A DNA stretch of 64,000 bases from Nonomuraea jabiensis (GCF_014204795.1 NZ_JACHMB010000001.1:7886501-7950500), one strand, 5' to 3'. Positions 14,358-23,663 are shown, counted from the stretch's first letter. Made by a program: numbers and translations. The notes: a model not told the origin generated them from the sequence alone.

Positions 14358-15781
14358 GCGATCTTGTTCTCGGCCAGTACGGGGGTGACCTTGTCGGCGA
14401 TCTCCTTCAGCGCGTCGTCCACGCTGATCTTGCCGAGCATCGCCCGCTCCCAGATGGGCTTGGCCGTGTCGACGACCTTCTTGTTGGCCGGCAGCCGCAG
14501 CACGCCGTCGTCGGAGGCGTAGTCGGCCAGGACCTCCTTGACCAGCTTCGCCGTCTCGTCGGGGATGCCGACCGCCTTGGCGTTGGCGTCCCAGGCGGAC
14601 TGCCGGGCGGGCGCGGTGATCTGGCGGAACTTGTAGCCGGAGGACGACAGGAACTCGTGCATGTAGATCCAGGCGGCGTCCTTGTTCTTCGAGGAGGCCG
14701 TCATCACCAGCGCGCTGCCCACGGCAGGGGTGAAGCGGCCGGCCGGACCCTTGGGCACGTGCGTGGCACCCCACTTGAACGCCGTCTGCTTGGACAGCTC
14801 CAGCATCAGCCAGGCGCCGTTGATGAGCATGGCCGCGTGCCCGGTCTTGAACGGGTCGACCTTCTCCAGCAGCTGCAGCTCCGCCAGGCTGGGCACCGCC
14901 TTGTCCTTCAGCAGCAGGTCCAGCCAGCGCCCCATCGCCTCCCTGGCCTTGGGCTCGTTGATCAGCACCTTCGACTCGGCGGCGTCGAGGAAGCGGCCGC
15001 CGAACGGCATCAGGAAGACGGCGCTGAGGTCGGGGGCCGGGGTCGGCATGGGGGAGAAGCCGTAGATCTTCTCCGCGCCCGACCCGCTGGTCATCTTCTT
15101 GGCCGTCTCGAAGAGCTTGTCGAACGTCCAGCTCTCGTCCGGGTAGTCGATCCCGGCCTTGTCGAACAGGTCCTTGTTGTAGAAGAGCAGCTTGGGCGCC
15201 ATGTCGGTGGGCAGGCCGTACAGCTTGCCGTCGCGCTTGAAGTAGCCGAGCCCGCTCTGCGGGATGTCGTCCAGGTCGAACTCGGGCGTCTTGGCGATGT
15301 ACTCGTCCATCGGGTGCAGCACCTGGTTGGAGATGAGGTTCTGCGTCCAGGAGTAGTGGTTGTAGAGCACGTCGGGCAGCGTGCCGCCGGCGGCCTGCGT
15401 CATGTACTTCGTCAGGAACTGGTCGAAGGGCGACGACTCGCGCTTGATCTCGATGTTCGGGTGGCGCTTCTTGAAGAAGAAGTCGAACTGGGCGTTGCGC
15501 ACCTCGGTGACCGCGTCCGTGGTCATCGCCACCGTGATCGTCACCTTGGACGCCGGGTCGGGCACGTTCGTCTTCGGCCACGTCAGCGAGTTGTCGAGCT
15601 GCTCGGCCGCCTCGAACGGCCACGCGTCGCTGCCCGGCCGGTTGGGGTCGATCAGCTGCGCGCCGGACTTGACCGGAGCCGCGGCCTGTTTCTGCTGCCT
15701 GGTGTCCGCGCAGGCGGACAGCACGGGCGCGGTCGCGGCCGCCACCGCCAGGGCCAGCATCCGGCGACGATTCATCTCCAT
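14354..15781 (-). CDS. extracellular sugar-binding lipoprotein of ABC transporter
   Basis: A 475-residue family-1 solute-binding protein. The N-terminus has an RRR motif, a hydrophobic stretch and lipobox LSAC (Cys at about 24), so it is a membrane-anchored lipoprotein, possibly Tat-exported. The body has typical family-1 segments (FKRDGKLYGLPTD, AMLINGAWLM). It is the first gene of the binding protein-permease-permease-reductase operon and is transcribed leftward from the promoter at 15873-15901, which overlaps the ROK operator. GAGAGG lies 6 nt before ATG 15781. The ligand is probably an oligosaccharide released by the lyases encoded on the other side of the same operator. Confidence 0.9.
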   Translation of the reverse strand: MEMNRRRMLALAVAAATAPVLSACADTRQQKQAAAPVKSGAQLIDPNRPGSDAWPFEAAEQLDNSLTWPKTNVPDPASKVTITVAMTTDAVTEVRNAQFDFFFKKRHPNIEIKRESSPFDQFLTKYMTQAAGGTLPDVLYNHYSWTQNLISNQVLHPMDEYIAKTPEFDLDDIPQSGLGYFKRDGKLYGLPTDMAPKLLFYNKDLFDKAGIDYPDESWTFDKLFETAKKMTSGSGAEKIYGFSPMPTPAPDLSAVFLMPFGGRFLDAAESKVLINEPKAREAMGRWLDLLLKDKAVPSLAELQLLEKVDPFKTGHAAMLINGAWLMLELSKQTAFKWGATHVPKGPAGRFTPAVGSALVMTASSKNKDAAWIYMHEFLSSSGYKFRQITAPARQSAWDANAKAVGIPDETAKLVKEVLADYASDDGVLRLPANKKVVDTAKPIWERAMLGKISVDDALKEIADKVTPVLAENKIA

Positions 15782-15872
15782 GGTGGGCCTCTCAAAGGAA
15801 GAGCTCTATAGAGGTCGGATGTATAAGCGCGCTGATGAGCTGGACTGGTGGCAGTCCGTGAGGCATGGCCGT

Positions 15873-15901
15873 ACCGTAGACCCGGTAATTAACTTCGTCA
15901 A
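15873..15901 (-). promoter_or_regulatory. promoter of the ABC importer operon
   Basis: On the minus strand, -35 TTGACG (15896-15901) and -10 TACGGT (15873-15878) are separated by exactly 17 nt. The -35 box lies inside the ROK operator, predicting repression by occlusion. The 5' untranslated leader would be about 85 nt. Confidence 0.65.
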
Positions 15902-15911
15902 GAATTGAATT
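15887..15911. promoter_or_regulatory. ROK-family operator, copy 1
   Basis: A 25-bp imperfect palindrome (9 of 12 pairs match) with left half AATTNANTTCNT and the mirrored right half, centred at 15899. The surrounding 27 bp (15885-15911) are identical to 24937-24963, next to the ROK regulator gene. It overlaps the -35 boxes of both divergent promoters. Confidence 0.75.
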
Positions 15912-15933
15912 GAAAGCGCTTGCAACCTAGGCT
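15905..15933 (+). promoter_or_regulatory. promoter of the GH97-lyase operon with LacI-type site
   Basis: -35 TTGAAT (15905-15910) and -10 TAGGCT (15928-15933) with a 17-nt spacer, the same arrangement and boxes as the promoter at 24957-24985. The spacer begins with TGAAAGCGCTTGCA (15911-15924), a full match to the LacI-family consensus TGNAANCGNTTNCA. This operon may therefore answer to two repressors. Confidence 0.7.
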
Positions 15934-16046
15934 CTAGCGCACTGTGAGGAGATCCGGACGCCTTGACCGGCGGCCGTGCCAGGTGTGGGGACGGCGGGTG
16001 AGCCGCGATCGACTCCTCCTATCTCTTCATTTTTCCTGGAGGGCAC

Positions 16047-17795
16047 GTGCCAAGCTGGACGTTCAGTGACGAGGACCTGGAAGCGGGGCTGACCCTCTCC
16101 ACCGAGGGCGTGCTCACGCTGGAGGTGCGCCACCACGACCGGACGGTGCTGGAGCCGTCCAGGCTGGGCATCAGGACCGCCCACGCCGACCTGAGCAAGG
16201 GGCTCACGCTGTCCGGGATGTCCGAGCGACGGGTCGAGGAGACCTACCGGACGGTCACCGGCAAGCGGCGCGAGCACGACTACGAGGCCGGCGAGTGGAC
16301 GCTGTCGTTCACCAAGGACGGGCACCGGCTCGACGTGCAGATCCGCGTCGGCGGGCACGGCGTGGCCTATCGGTACGTGGTGCCGTGGACCGGCCCGGTC
16401 ACCGTCGTGGAGGAGACCTCCGAGTACGTCCTGCCGCCCGAGGCCCGCGCGGTCCTGCTGCCGTACGAGAACGGCCGCTGCGACTACGAGGAGATCCACC
16501 GGCACGGCACCGTCGCCGACGCCGAGCCCATCCTGTACGGCTACCCCTCGCTCTTCGAGACCGGCGGCTCCTGGATGTTCGTCACCGAGTCGAACCTGGA
16601 CAGCGGCTACGCCGGCTCCCGCCTGCGCTTCGACGGCCACGCGTTCCGGCTCGACCTGCCCGACCCGTACGTGACCGCCGCCAGCCCGCTCACCACCCCC
16701 TGGCGCACGATGATCGTCGGCGACCTGGCCACGATCGTGGAGAGCGACCTGGTCACCAGCCTCGCGGAGCCGTCCAGGGTTGAGGACACCTCCTGGATCA
16801 GGCCCGGGGCCGCTGCCTGGTCGTGGTGGTCCGACGGGCCCTCGACGCGCGACCTCGACGCCCAGAAGCGCTGGGTCGACTTCGCCGCCGCGAACGGCTG
16901 GCCTTACGTGCTGGCCGACGCGGGCTGGAACAAGGAGTGGATGCCCGAGCTGATCGCCTACGCCGAGAGCAAGGGCGTCGGCATCTGGCTCTGGTCGCAC
17001 TGGCAGCACGTGGACACCGAGCTGGAGCACCGCGAGAAGCTCGCCCTCTGGAAGGAGTGGGGCGCGGTCGGCGTGAAGATCGACTTCACCGAGTCCGACG
17101 GCCAGGACCGGATGCGCTGGTTCGACGCCATCCTGGCCGCCACCTCCCGGCTCAAGCTCATGGTGGTCTTCCACGGCGGCACCATCCCGCGCGGCACCGA
17201 GCGGACGTGGCCGCAGTTCATGACCGCCGAAGCCGTCAAGGGCGCCGAGTGGATCAAGCCGAAGCCCGGCAAGCAGCCGCTCTACCAGCCCACCCACTAC
17301 CTGTCGCTGGCCTTCACCCGCAACGTGCAGGGCCCGATGGACTTCACGCCGTGCACGTTCACCGGCGTGCGCACGATCTCGGCCGGGTTCGAGCTCGCGC
17401 TGTCGGTGATCTTCGAGTCCGGCGTCCAGCACTTCGCCGACGGCATCGAGGCCTACGAAGCCCGGCCGGAGGCCCTGCGGCTGCTGTCGGCCGTCCCCAC
17501 CGCCTGGGACGAGACGCGGCTGCTGTCCGGCGACCCCGCCGACCACATCCTGCTGGCCAGGAGGAACGGCGGCGAGTGGTACGTCGGCGCGGGCGTGTCG
17601 GGCGAGGCCCGCACGCTCACCGTGCCGCTCGACTTCCTCGACCAGGGGGAATGGGCGGCCGAGATCTACCGGGACGCCCCAGGCGACCGGATCCTCGCCG
17701 AGACGGTCACCGTCTCCGCCGGGGGCAAGCTCGACCTCGCCGTCCCCCCCAACGGCGGGTTCACGCTTCACCTCAGGAGAAATGAGGTCTCATGA
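16047..17795 (+). CDS. GH97 family glycoside hydrolase, probable alpha-galactosidase
   Basis: A 582-residue GH97 enzyme with three parts: N-terminal beta-sandwich (about 1-240), catalytic TIM barrel (about 250-490) and C-terminal beta domain. The barrel has GWPYVLADAGWN and the strand-4 motif GVKIDFTES, whose D346 aligns with the nucleophile of the retaining GH97 subgroup (BtGH97b-type alpha-galactosidases). The inverting glucosidase subgroup uses glutamates elsewhere. There is no signal peptide, so it acts in the cytoplasm. The GTG start has TGGAGGG 4 nt upstream and is preceded by a leader of about 110 nt. It is the first gene of a coupled four-gene operon with three exported polysaccharide-active proteins. 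Alpha-galactosidase is the best guess; alpha-glucosidase or another alpha-glycosidase cannot be excluded. Confidence 0.88.
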   Translation: MPSWTFSDEDLEAGLTLSTEGVLTLEVRHHDRTVLEPSRLGIRTAHADLSKGLTLSGMSERRVEETYRTVTGKRREHDYEAGEWTLSFTKDGHRLDVQIRVGGHGVAYRYVVPWTGPVTVVEETSEYVLPPEARAVLLPYENGRCDYEEIHRHGTVADAEPILYGYPSLFETGGSWMFVTESNLDSGYAGSRLRFDGHAFRLDLPDPYVTAASPLTTPWRTMIVGDLATIVESDLVTSLAEPSRVEDTSWIRPGAAAWSWWSDGPSTRDLDAQKRWVDFAAANGWPYVLADAGWNKEWMPELIAYAESKGVGIWLWSHWQHVDTELEHREKLALWKEWGAVGVKIDFTESDGQDRMRWFDAILAATSRLKLMVVFHGGTIPRGTERTWPQFMTAEAVKGAEWIKPKPGKQPLYQPTHYLSLAFTRNVQGPMDFTPCTFTGVRTISAGFELALSVIFESGVQHFADGIEAYEARPEALRLLSAVPTAWDETRLLSGDPADHILLARRNGGEWYVGAGVSGEARTLTVPLDFLDQGEWAAEIYRDAPGDRILAETVTVSAGGKLDLAVPPNGGFTLHLRRNEVS

Positions 17796-18952
17796 ACAAG
17801 CGCATCGGCGGTGTCTTAGCCGCCCTGGCACTCGCTGCCGCCGCCGCACTGCCCGCCGCCGCTCCCGCCGCGGCGGCCGCCTGGACGCTGCGCTGGAGCC
17901 CGGATCCGGCGGACGACACCGTCGCCGAGGCGTTCGAGGGCATCGAGGACGACCGCTCCGACTCGCACCCCGGCGTCACGCACATCTACGTCTCCGGCGG
18001 CGCGTACCGCTTCGACATGCACACCCAGGACCGCGACGGCGACGACCGCCAGCGCAACGAGGTCAAGGGCATGCGGACCGGCAGCAGCTCGTACCTGAAG
18101 ATCCTCGAGAACGAGACCTGGCGCATCAGCTACCAGATGTACATCCCGACCTCGCTGGACGCGACCAGCAGCTTCACCCACATCGCGCAGATGAAGGTGC
18201 CCGGCTCCGGCGCGCCCCTCTACACGATGTCGCTGCCGATCTCGGGCGGCACCCCCAAGATCAACGTCCGCTACTGGGACGAGGCCGAGCAGACCCACGA
18301 GGTCGGCAACACCAACCTGGAGCCGATCCAGGGCAAGTGGGTGGACACGACGTTCGAGTTCAAGGCCTCCGACAGCGGCTACCTGCGCTGGACGCTCAAG
18401 GACGGCTCCACCACGCTCGTCGACAAGCGCCTGGACAACACCGACCTGTGGCGGGGCGACGACGAGTACCTGCGGCCCAAGTGGGGCATCTACCGCAGCA
18501 TCAACAGCTCCGGCCTGCAGAACACCTACCTCCTGGTCCGCAACCTGCAGGCCTACCAGCTCACCGGCGGCGGCAGCACCGACCCGTCCGCGTACGAGGC
18601 CGAGCAGGGCTCCTTCAGCGGCACCGCCCGCACCGCGTCCTGCTCCGGCTGCTCGGGCGGCACCAAGGTCGGCTGGATCGGCGGCGGCTCCGGCAACGCG
18701 GTCACGCTGAACGTGCAGTCCTCCGCCGCCGGCGCCCGGCAGCTGACGGTGCACGGCCTGGTGAGCGGCACGCGCAGTTTCCAGGTCAGCGTGAACGGCG
18801 GCGCCGCCCAGACCGTCTCGCTGACCGGCACGGACTGGAACACGCCCGTCTCCAAGACGGTCTCCGTGCAGCTCGGCGCGGGCGCCAACAGCGTCCGCTT
18901 CTTCAACGACGGCGCCAGCGCGCCCGACCTCGACAGGGTGACGATTCAGTGA
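17792..18952 (+). CDS. secreted polysaccharide lyase (heparin lyase I-like, PF14099) with CBM35-like domain
   Basis: A 386-residue secreted enzyme. A Sec signal (about 1-29, ending APAAAAA) is followed by a beta-jelly-roll lyase domain (about 30-250) with the family's conserved RNEVKGMR strand, YQMYIPTSLD, FTHIAQMK and PKWGIYRSI segments. After a short GGGS linker comes a C-terminal carbohydrate-binding domain (about 267-386: YEAEQGSF, CSGGTKVGWIGG, NSVRFFNDG-APDLDRVTI) of CBM35 type. PF14099 proteins are annotated as uronic-acid polysaccharide lyases. ATG 17792 overlaps the GH97 stop (ATGA). A paralogue follows directly. Exact polymer specificity is unknown. Confidence 0.82.
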   Translation: MNKRIGGVLAALALAAAAALPAAAPAAAAAWTLRWSPDPADDTVAEAFEGIEDDRSDSHPGVTHIYVSGGAYRFDMHTQDRDGDDRQRNEVKGMRTGSSSYLKILENETWRISYQMYIPTSLDATSSFTHIAQMKVPGSGAPLYTMSLPISGGTPKINVRYWDEAEQTHEVGNTNLEPIQGKWVDTTFEFKASDSGYLRWTLKDGSTTLVDKRLDNTDLWRGDDEYLRPKWGIYRSINSSGLQNTYLLVRNLQAYQLTGGGSTDPSAYEAEQGSFSGTARTASCSGCSGGTKVGWIGGGSGNAVTLNVQSSAAGARQLTVHGLVSGTRSFQVSVNGGAAQTVSLTGTDWNTPVSKTVSVQLGAGANSVRFFNDGASAPDLDRVTIQ

Positions 18953-20148
18953 GAAGGCACCTGGTGGGAGCCCTGGCGGCGATGGCGCTGCTCCTGCAGA
19001 CGGCACCGGCCCACGCCGTCGGGGCTCCCCGGTGGGAGACCCGGTGGAACCCGAGCCCGTGGCGCGACGGCGTCAACGCGTTCGAGGCCCTGGAGGACGA
19101 CCGGCGCGGCTCCCATCCCGAGGGCCTGCCGCACGTGCGCGCCGACAAGGGCGTGTGGCGGTTCGACGCCCACGTGGAGGACCGTGACGGGTCCGACCGC
19201 ATGCGCAACGAGGTACGCGGCATGCGGGCCGCCGACGGAACCCCGTTGGAGATCCGTAAGGACGAGACCTGGCGGATCACGTACCAGATGTACATTCCGG
19301 ACACGCTCGACGCGACCACGAACTTCACCCACATCTGGCAGCTCAAGAACTCCGACGTCGGCACGCCGATCGCGCAGATCTCGCTGCCGGTCGTGAACGG
19401 CGTGCAGAAGATCGCGGCCCGGTACTGGACGCTGGAGGACAACAAGTCGCACGACTTCGCCACGGCGGACCTGGAGCCGATCCAGAACAGGTGGGTCACG
19501 ACCACCATCGAGTTCAAGTCCGGCGATGCCGGATACATGCGGTGGGTGCTGCGTGATGGCCAGAAGAACGGCTCGCGGACGATCGTGGATGAGAAGGTCG
19601 ACGGCATCGATCTGTGGTGGACCGAGGAGCAGTACAACCGGCCCAAGTGGGGCATCTACCGCAGCATCAAGAGCGCCGGGCTGCAGGAGACGTACCTGCT
19701 GGTCAAGGACCTGAAGGCGGAGCAGCTCGGGCCGCCCACCCCGCCGGTGAAGCTGCCGCCGCCGGATCGCGGCCCGGGGACGTACGAGGCCGAGCGGGCC
19801 GGCAACCTCTTCGAGGGCGCCGCCGAGCCCGCCTACTGCGCCGTCTGCTCCGGAGGGCGGAAGGTCATCCTCATCGGCGGCAACATCTACGACTACGCCG
19901 TGGTCAGGGGCGTGCTGTCGGAGACCACCGGGACGCGGCAACTGACCGTGCACGCGCTGGTGGACGGCTCCCAGTCGTTCTCGGTCAGCGTCAACGGCGG
20001 CGACGCCATCCAGGTGCCGATGACCGGCACCAAGGACACGGTGACCACGGCGACGGTGCCGGTGGACCTGGTGGCCGGGGTCAACACGATCCGGTTCTTC
20101 GGCCTCACCGCCCGCGGACCCGAGCTCGACAAGATCGTCATCAGGTAG
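18949..20148 (+). CDS. second secreted polysaccharide lyase (PF14099-like) with CBM35-like domain
   Basis: A 399-residue paralogue of the preceding gene. The GTG start at 18949 overlaps the previous stop (GTGA) and opens a Sec signal (VRRHLVGALAAMALLLQTAP, then AHAV). The lyase domain repeats all landmarks (RNEVRGMR, YQMYIPDTLD, FTHIWQLK, PKWGIYRSI), and the CBM35-like domain follows a Pro-rich linker (GPPTPPVKLPPPDRGPG). By eye the lyase domains share roughly half their residues, an old duplication rather than a recent copy, so the two enzymes probably differ in cutting mode or site. Any start further upstream would run through the first lyase gene in the wrong frame. Confidence 0.82.
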   Translation: MRRHLVGALAAMALLLQTAPAHAVGAPRWETRWNPSPWRDGVNAFEALEDDRRGSHPEGLPHVRADKGVWRFDAHVEDRDGSDRMRNEVRGMRAADGTPLEIRKDETWRITYQMYIPDTLDATTNFTHIWQLKNSDVGTPIAQISLPVVNGVQKIAARYWTLEDNKSHDFATADLEPIQNRWVTTTIEFKSGDAGYMRWVLRDGQKNGSRTIVDEKVDGIDLWWTEEQYNRPKWGIYRSIKSAGLQETYLLVKDLKAEQLGPPTPPVKLPPPDRGPGTYEAERAGNLFEGAAEPAYCAVCSGGRKVILIGGNIYDYAVVRGVLSETTGTRQLTVHALVDGSQSFSVSVNGGDAIQVPMTGTKDTVTTATVPVDLVAGVNTIRFFGLTARGPELDKIVIR

Positions 20149-20155
20149 GTGGACC

Positions 20156-21730
20156 ATGGCACATGACCTCAGCAGGCGGGCCGTGCTCGCGGCGGGCGGC
20201 GCGCTGGCGCTGTCCGCCGCGGCAGGGGTGCCCGCGAGCGCTTCGGCGATCTGGCAGTCGCGCCTGGTGCGTTACGACCGGTGGGGGCGGCTGGCGTACG
20301 AGCAGGACGCGGAGGGCAACCGCATCCCCGACTTCAGCCACGCCGGCTACCGCAACGGCGAGCGGCCGATCCCGCACGTGCCGGTCGTCAAGACGATCCG
20401 CCCGATCGAGGGCGACAACACCGCCCACGTCCAGGCGGCGCTCGACGAGGTGGCCGCGCTGCCCCGCGCGCGGCGCGGCGCCCTGCTCCTGCTGCCCGGC
20501 GTCTACCCGGTGGCGGGCACCCTGTACGTACGGGCGAGCGGCACGGTCCTGCGCGGCTCCGGCGACGGCGAGGACCCGGCCGGCAACACGATCATCAAGG
20601 CCACCGGGAACAACCCGAAGGACCGCGACGTGATCGTGGCCGGCGGCGCGGCGGGCGGCGGCTGGACGGGCGAGGTCCCCGGCACCCGCACCGACATCAC
20701 CACCGACTTCGTGCAGGTGGGGGCGCGCGAGTTCGCGGTGGCCGACCCGGGCTCGCTGCGGCCCGGCGACAACATCGTGATCACCCATCCGTGCACCGAG
20801 GAGTGGCTGAAGGCCATCGACTACGGCGGCCACGACGTGGGGCCGCCGTGGAAGGTGGGCGAGCACCCCCTCATCTACAACCGGTACGTACGCGAAGTTT
20901 CCGGAAATGTGGTGAAAATCGATGTCCCGGTCTTCAACCACCTCGACCGCGCCCTGTCCCCGTCGTTCCTCTACAAGTGGGACCGGGCCGGGCTGGTCAC
21001 CCAGGTGGGCGTGGAGCGGCTGCGCGTCGACATTGAGTACCACGGCGACCCGGAGCAGGACGAGGACCACGCCTACAACGCGATCGTCCTGCTGCGCACC
21101 GAGGACTCGTGGGTGCGCGACTGCACGATGCTCCACTTCACCCAGGCCGGCGTCGCCACCCAGGAGACCACCCGCGCCACGGTCGAGAACTGCCGGGCCG
21201 TCGACCCGGTCAGCATCGTGACGGGGAGCAGGCGCTACAACTTCAACACCTACGTCTACTCGCAGCAGGTGCTCTTCCGCGACTGCTACGCGTACAAGGC
21301 CAGGCACGCCTTCGTCTCCAACGGCCACAGCACGGTGTCGGGCGTGGTGTTCCTGCGCGGCACCTCGGAGTACGCGCTCAACTCCAGCGAGGGCCACCGC
21401 CGGTGGTCGCAGGGGCTGCTGTTCGACGGCCACAAGGACGTCGACCCGCACTACGACTACACGCTCGGACTGTACAACCGCGGCCGGTACGGCACCTCGC
21501 ACGGGTGGTCGGCGGCCCACTCGGTGGCCTGGAACTGCGACGTGTCGACCAGCAGGCTCATCGTGCAGAAACCGCCGACCGCCCAGAACTACGCGATCGG
21601 CTGCCACGGCACGATCACCGGCGACGGGCCGTTCGCGCAGCCGGCCGGGTACATCGAGGGCGCCAACCAGCCCGGCCTCCTGCCGCCCTCGCTCTACCAG
21701 GCCCAACTCCTGGACCGCCTGCGCCCCTGA
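20156..21730 (+). CDS. Tat-exported right-handed beta-helix protein, probable polysaccharide lyase or glycosidase
   Basis: A 524-residue protein with a twin-arginine signal (SRRAVLAAGGALALSAAAGV, cleavage near ASASA). The N-terminal part reads DFSHAGYRNGERPIPHVPVV, then DNTAHVQAALDEVAAL, the hallmark of pectate-lyase-superfamily (PF12708-like) beta-helices; the rest is beta-helix (RATVENCRAVDPVSIVTGSR, QVLFRDCYAYKARHAFVSNG). It lies 7 bp after the second lyase gene with an AGGTAGGTGG site and is the last gene of the operon. The reaction is not determinable by eye; context suggests attack on the same uronic-acid polymer outside the cell. Confidence 0.8.
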   Translation: MAHDLSRRAVLAAGGALALSAAAGVPASASAIWQSRLVRYDRWGRLAYEQDAEGNRIPDFSHAGYRNGERPIPHVPVVKTIRPIEGDNTAHVQAALDEVAALPRARRGALLLLPGVYPVAGTLYVRASGTVLRGSGDGEDPAGNTIIKATGNNPKDRDVIVAGGAAGGGWTGEVPGTRTDITTDFVQVGAREFAVADPGSLRPGDNIVITHPCTEEWLKAIDYGGHDVGPPWKVGEHPLIYNRYVREVSGNVVKIDVPVFNHLDRALSPSFLYKWDRAGLVTQVGVERLRVDIEYHGDPEQDEDHAYNAIVLLRTEDSWVRDCTMLHFTQAGVATQETTRATVENCRAVDPVSIVTGSRRYNFNTYVYSQQVLFRDCYAYKARHAFVSNGHSTVSGVVFLRGTSEYALNSSEGHRRWSQGLLFDGHKDVDPHYDYTLGLYNRGRYGTSHGWSAAHSVAWNCDVSTSRLIVQKPPTAQNYAIGCHGTITGDGPFAQPAGYIEGANQPGLLPPSLYQAQLLDRLRP

Positions 21731-21762
21731 CCGCGCCCCTGACCGCGCCGCCGACGCAGACC

Positions 21763-21805
21763 GGGCGCAGCCGCCGACTGTCCGGGCGCTGGAGCGGCTG
21801 CGCCC
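21763..21805. terminator. strong bidirectional stem-loop
   Basis: GGGCGCAGCCGC (21763-21774) and GCGGCTGCGCCC (21794-21805) form a perfect 12-bp stem with a 19-nt loop between the convergent beta-helix and GH36-like genes. There is no T-run, as is common in high-GC actinomycetes. Confidence 0.65.
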
Positions 21806-21893
21806 CCCACCCGCGCCCGCCTGACTCGCGCGCCCCCGGCCCACGCGTCCGTTCGGCCTGCGCGTCCGTCCGGAAGCGGGGAGCGGGTGGCGG

Positions 21894-23642
21894 TTAGCGG
21901 GTCAGGCGGAGCAAGCCGCCCTCCGGGACGTCGAGCTGGGCGATGCCGGGCCGCAGGGGCAGGTTGCCCTCGGTGACGGTGCGGCCGCGGCAGTCGAGGA
22001 TCGTGGCGTGGGCCGTACCCGAGTCGGGCACCCGCAGCAGCACGTCGGTGGAGGCGTCGCCGTTGGCCAGCCAGAGCGTGCCGGCGGCGGGCACGGCCAC
22101 CGGCATCGGCGCGTACCGGGCCGTGATCACCGTGTCGCCCGAGCGGGCCGTGACCTGCGGGTAGACCAGGTCGGGCCGGGCGGGCTCGAAGGAGCCGCGC
22201 TGCAGCACCTCGGCGTGCTCCCGGAAGAAGCCCAGCCAGAACCGCAGCACCTCGCTCTGCTCGGGCGTCTGCGCGGTCAGGTCCACCGAGATCTGCGGCA
22301 CCGCGAAGAGCACGTTGAGGAGCTGCGTGGCGACGTGCTCGGGCCGCTCGTCCGGGTGCCACATCAGCATGTCCGCGTGCACGGCCAGGGGTCCCGCGAT
22401 CAGCCGCAGGTCCACCGTGCGCTGCCGGTTGTGCGCCGGGCTGAGCGGGCAGTCGGAGGCGCGCACCATCGTGGCGTACGGCCACAGGCCCGGGCTCACG
22501 TACGGCTGCCGCAGCTCGACCAGGCAGTCGCGGGGCAGCTGCGCCAGGAGCCGGCGCACGCCCTCGTTCACCGTCCGGCAGTCGGCCTCGGGGCCGGGCT
22601 CGGGCGGGTCCTCCACGGCGAACTGGTCGATGAAGTCGATCTTGAGGCCGTCCATCCCCCACTCCGTGACCGCCCGGGTGAGGTGGCCGGCGATCAGGTC
22701 GCGGACGTGCGGGTAGCGGGGGTCGACGATGGCGGCGTTCATGTGCTCCTTGTACGCCAGCGTGTACCCCCGCACGCGTTCCCAGAGCGCCGTGTGGCGG
22801 CCGACGAACGGCAGGGCGTACCAGAGCAGGTAGGCCAGCCCCGCGCCCCGCACCTTGGCCACGTGTCCCGAAATATCGGGGAATGTGGTGGGGGATGGCT
22901 CCCACTCGCCGACATAGCCGTACCCGCGCCCCCGGTCGTCGCTGTGCCAGCCGTCGTCCACGATGATCGCCTCGCAGCCCAGCTCGGCCGCCGGCCCCGC
23001 CTGCCGCTCCACGCTCCCGGCACTGACGTGCTGCTGCATGGCGTACCAGGTCGAGTACGCGGGCATCCGCGCCACCCGCGGCACGTCGGCGGCCGGGCCG
23101 TGCAGCGCGCGCCACCAGCCGGCCACCTCGGCCAGCGTGGTCGCGAAGTGCCGCCGGGTGAGGTCGAGCCGCAGCACGAGCCCCGCGTCCGGCTCGGCCT
23201 CGTGCTCCACCCAGAACCCGAACTCGCCGGTCTCCTCCACCACCCCGGTACGCGTCCGCACGGGCCTGACCACCTCACCCGCGGCGTACGTGCACAGTGC
23301 CACGTCACCGGCGCCCACCAGGCAGCCGACGGGCGCGTTCTTCTCCAGCGCCGCCGTGCGGGGACGGCGCCAGAACGGCGGCAGCCCCCGGTGCTCGCCG
23401 CCGTCGGCGGCCCAGAACGCGGTCGCGTCCACGCACGGCACCCGCCAGGCCACCCGCACGTCCGCCGTCCGGTCGGGGACGACCCGCAGCTCCAGAACGC
23501 CCGGGGACGGCTCGGCGGCCGTCCAGGTGAGCACGGCCGCCGCCGAGCACTCGAACTCGACCCCCGCCGCCTCGAAGCGCACCTCCTCCGGCTGCTCGAA
23601 CGCTCGATCGTGTGGCTGCCAAATACCGGGCGCTGCGGTCAC
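21894..23642 (-). CDS. clan GH-D glycoside hydrolase, GH36-like alpha-galactosidase
   Basis: A 582-residue enzyme with an N-terminal beta-domain (about 1-195), a barrel beginning MPAYSTWYAMQQH, strand 1 motif AIIVDDGWHSDD, nucleophile D336 in GLKIDFIDQ and acid/base D397 in RASDCPLSP. These match the melibiase/GH36 pattern. The C-terminal beta domain ends with VPEGGLLRL. It has no signal peptide. It starts 21 nt after the ROK gene, so regulator and enzyme are co-transcribed leftward. It is shorter than the classic GH36 of the same locus (about 690 residues) and probably prefers a different galactosyl linkage. Confidence 0.85.
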   Translation of the reverse strand: MTAAPGIWQPHDRAFEQPEEVRFEAAGVEFECSAAAVLTWTAAEPSPGVLELRVVPDRTADVRVAWRVPCVDATAFWAADGGEHRGLPPFWRRPRTAALEKNAPVGCLVGAGDVALCTYAAGEVVRPVRTRTGVVEETGEFGFWVEHEAEPDAGLVLRLDLTRRHFATTLAEVAGWWRALHGPAADVPRVARMPAYSTWYAMQQHVSAGSVERQAGPAAELGCEAIIVDDGWHSDDRGRGYGYVGEWEPSPTTFPDISGHVAKVRGAGLAYLLWYALPFVGRHTALWERVRGYTLAYKEHMNAAIVDPRYPHVRDLIAGHLTRAVTEWGMDGLKIDFIDQFAVEDPPEPGPEADCRTVNEGVRRLLAQLPRDCLVELRQPYVSPGLWPYATMVRASDCPLSPAHNRQRTVDLRLIAGPLAVHADMLMWHPDERPEHVATQLLNVLFAVPQISVDLTAQTPEQSEVLRFWLGFFREHAEVLQRGSFEPARPDLVYPQVTARSGDTVITARYAPMPVAVPAAGTLWLANGDASTDVLLRVPDSGTAHATILDCRGRTVTEGNLPLRPGIAQLDVPEGGLLRLTR

Positions 23643-23663
23643 TCAATCTCCCTGTTCATGGCC

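Noticed and set aside
13458..15623. A 721-codon frame for the MalF-type permease
   Set aside because: Residues before ATG 14357 are an out-of-frame reading of the binding-protein gene.
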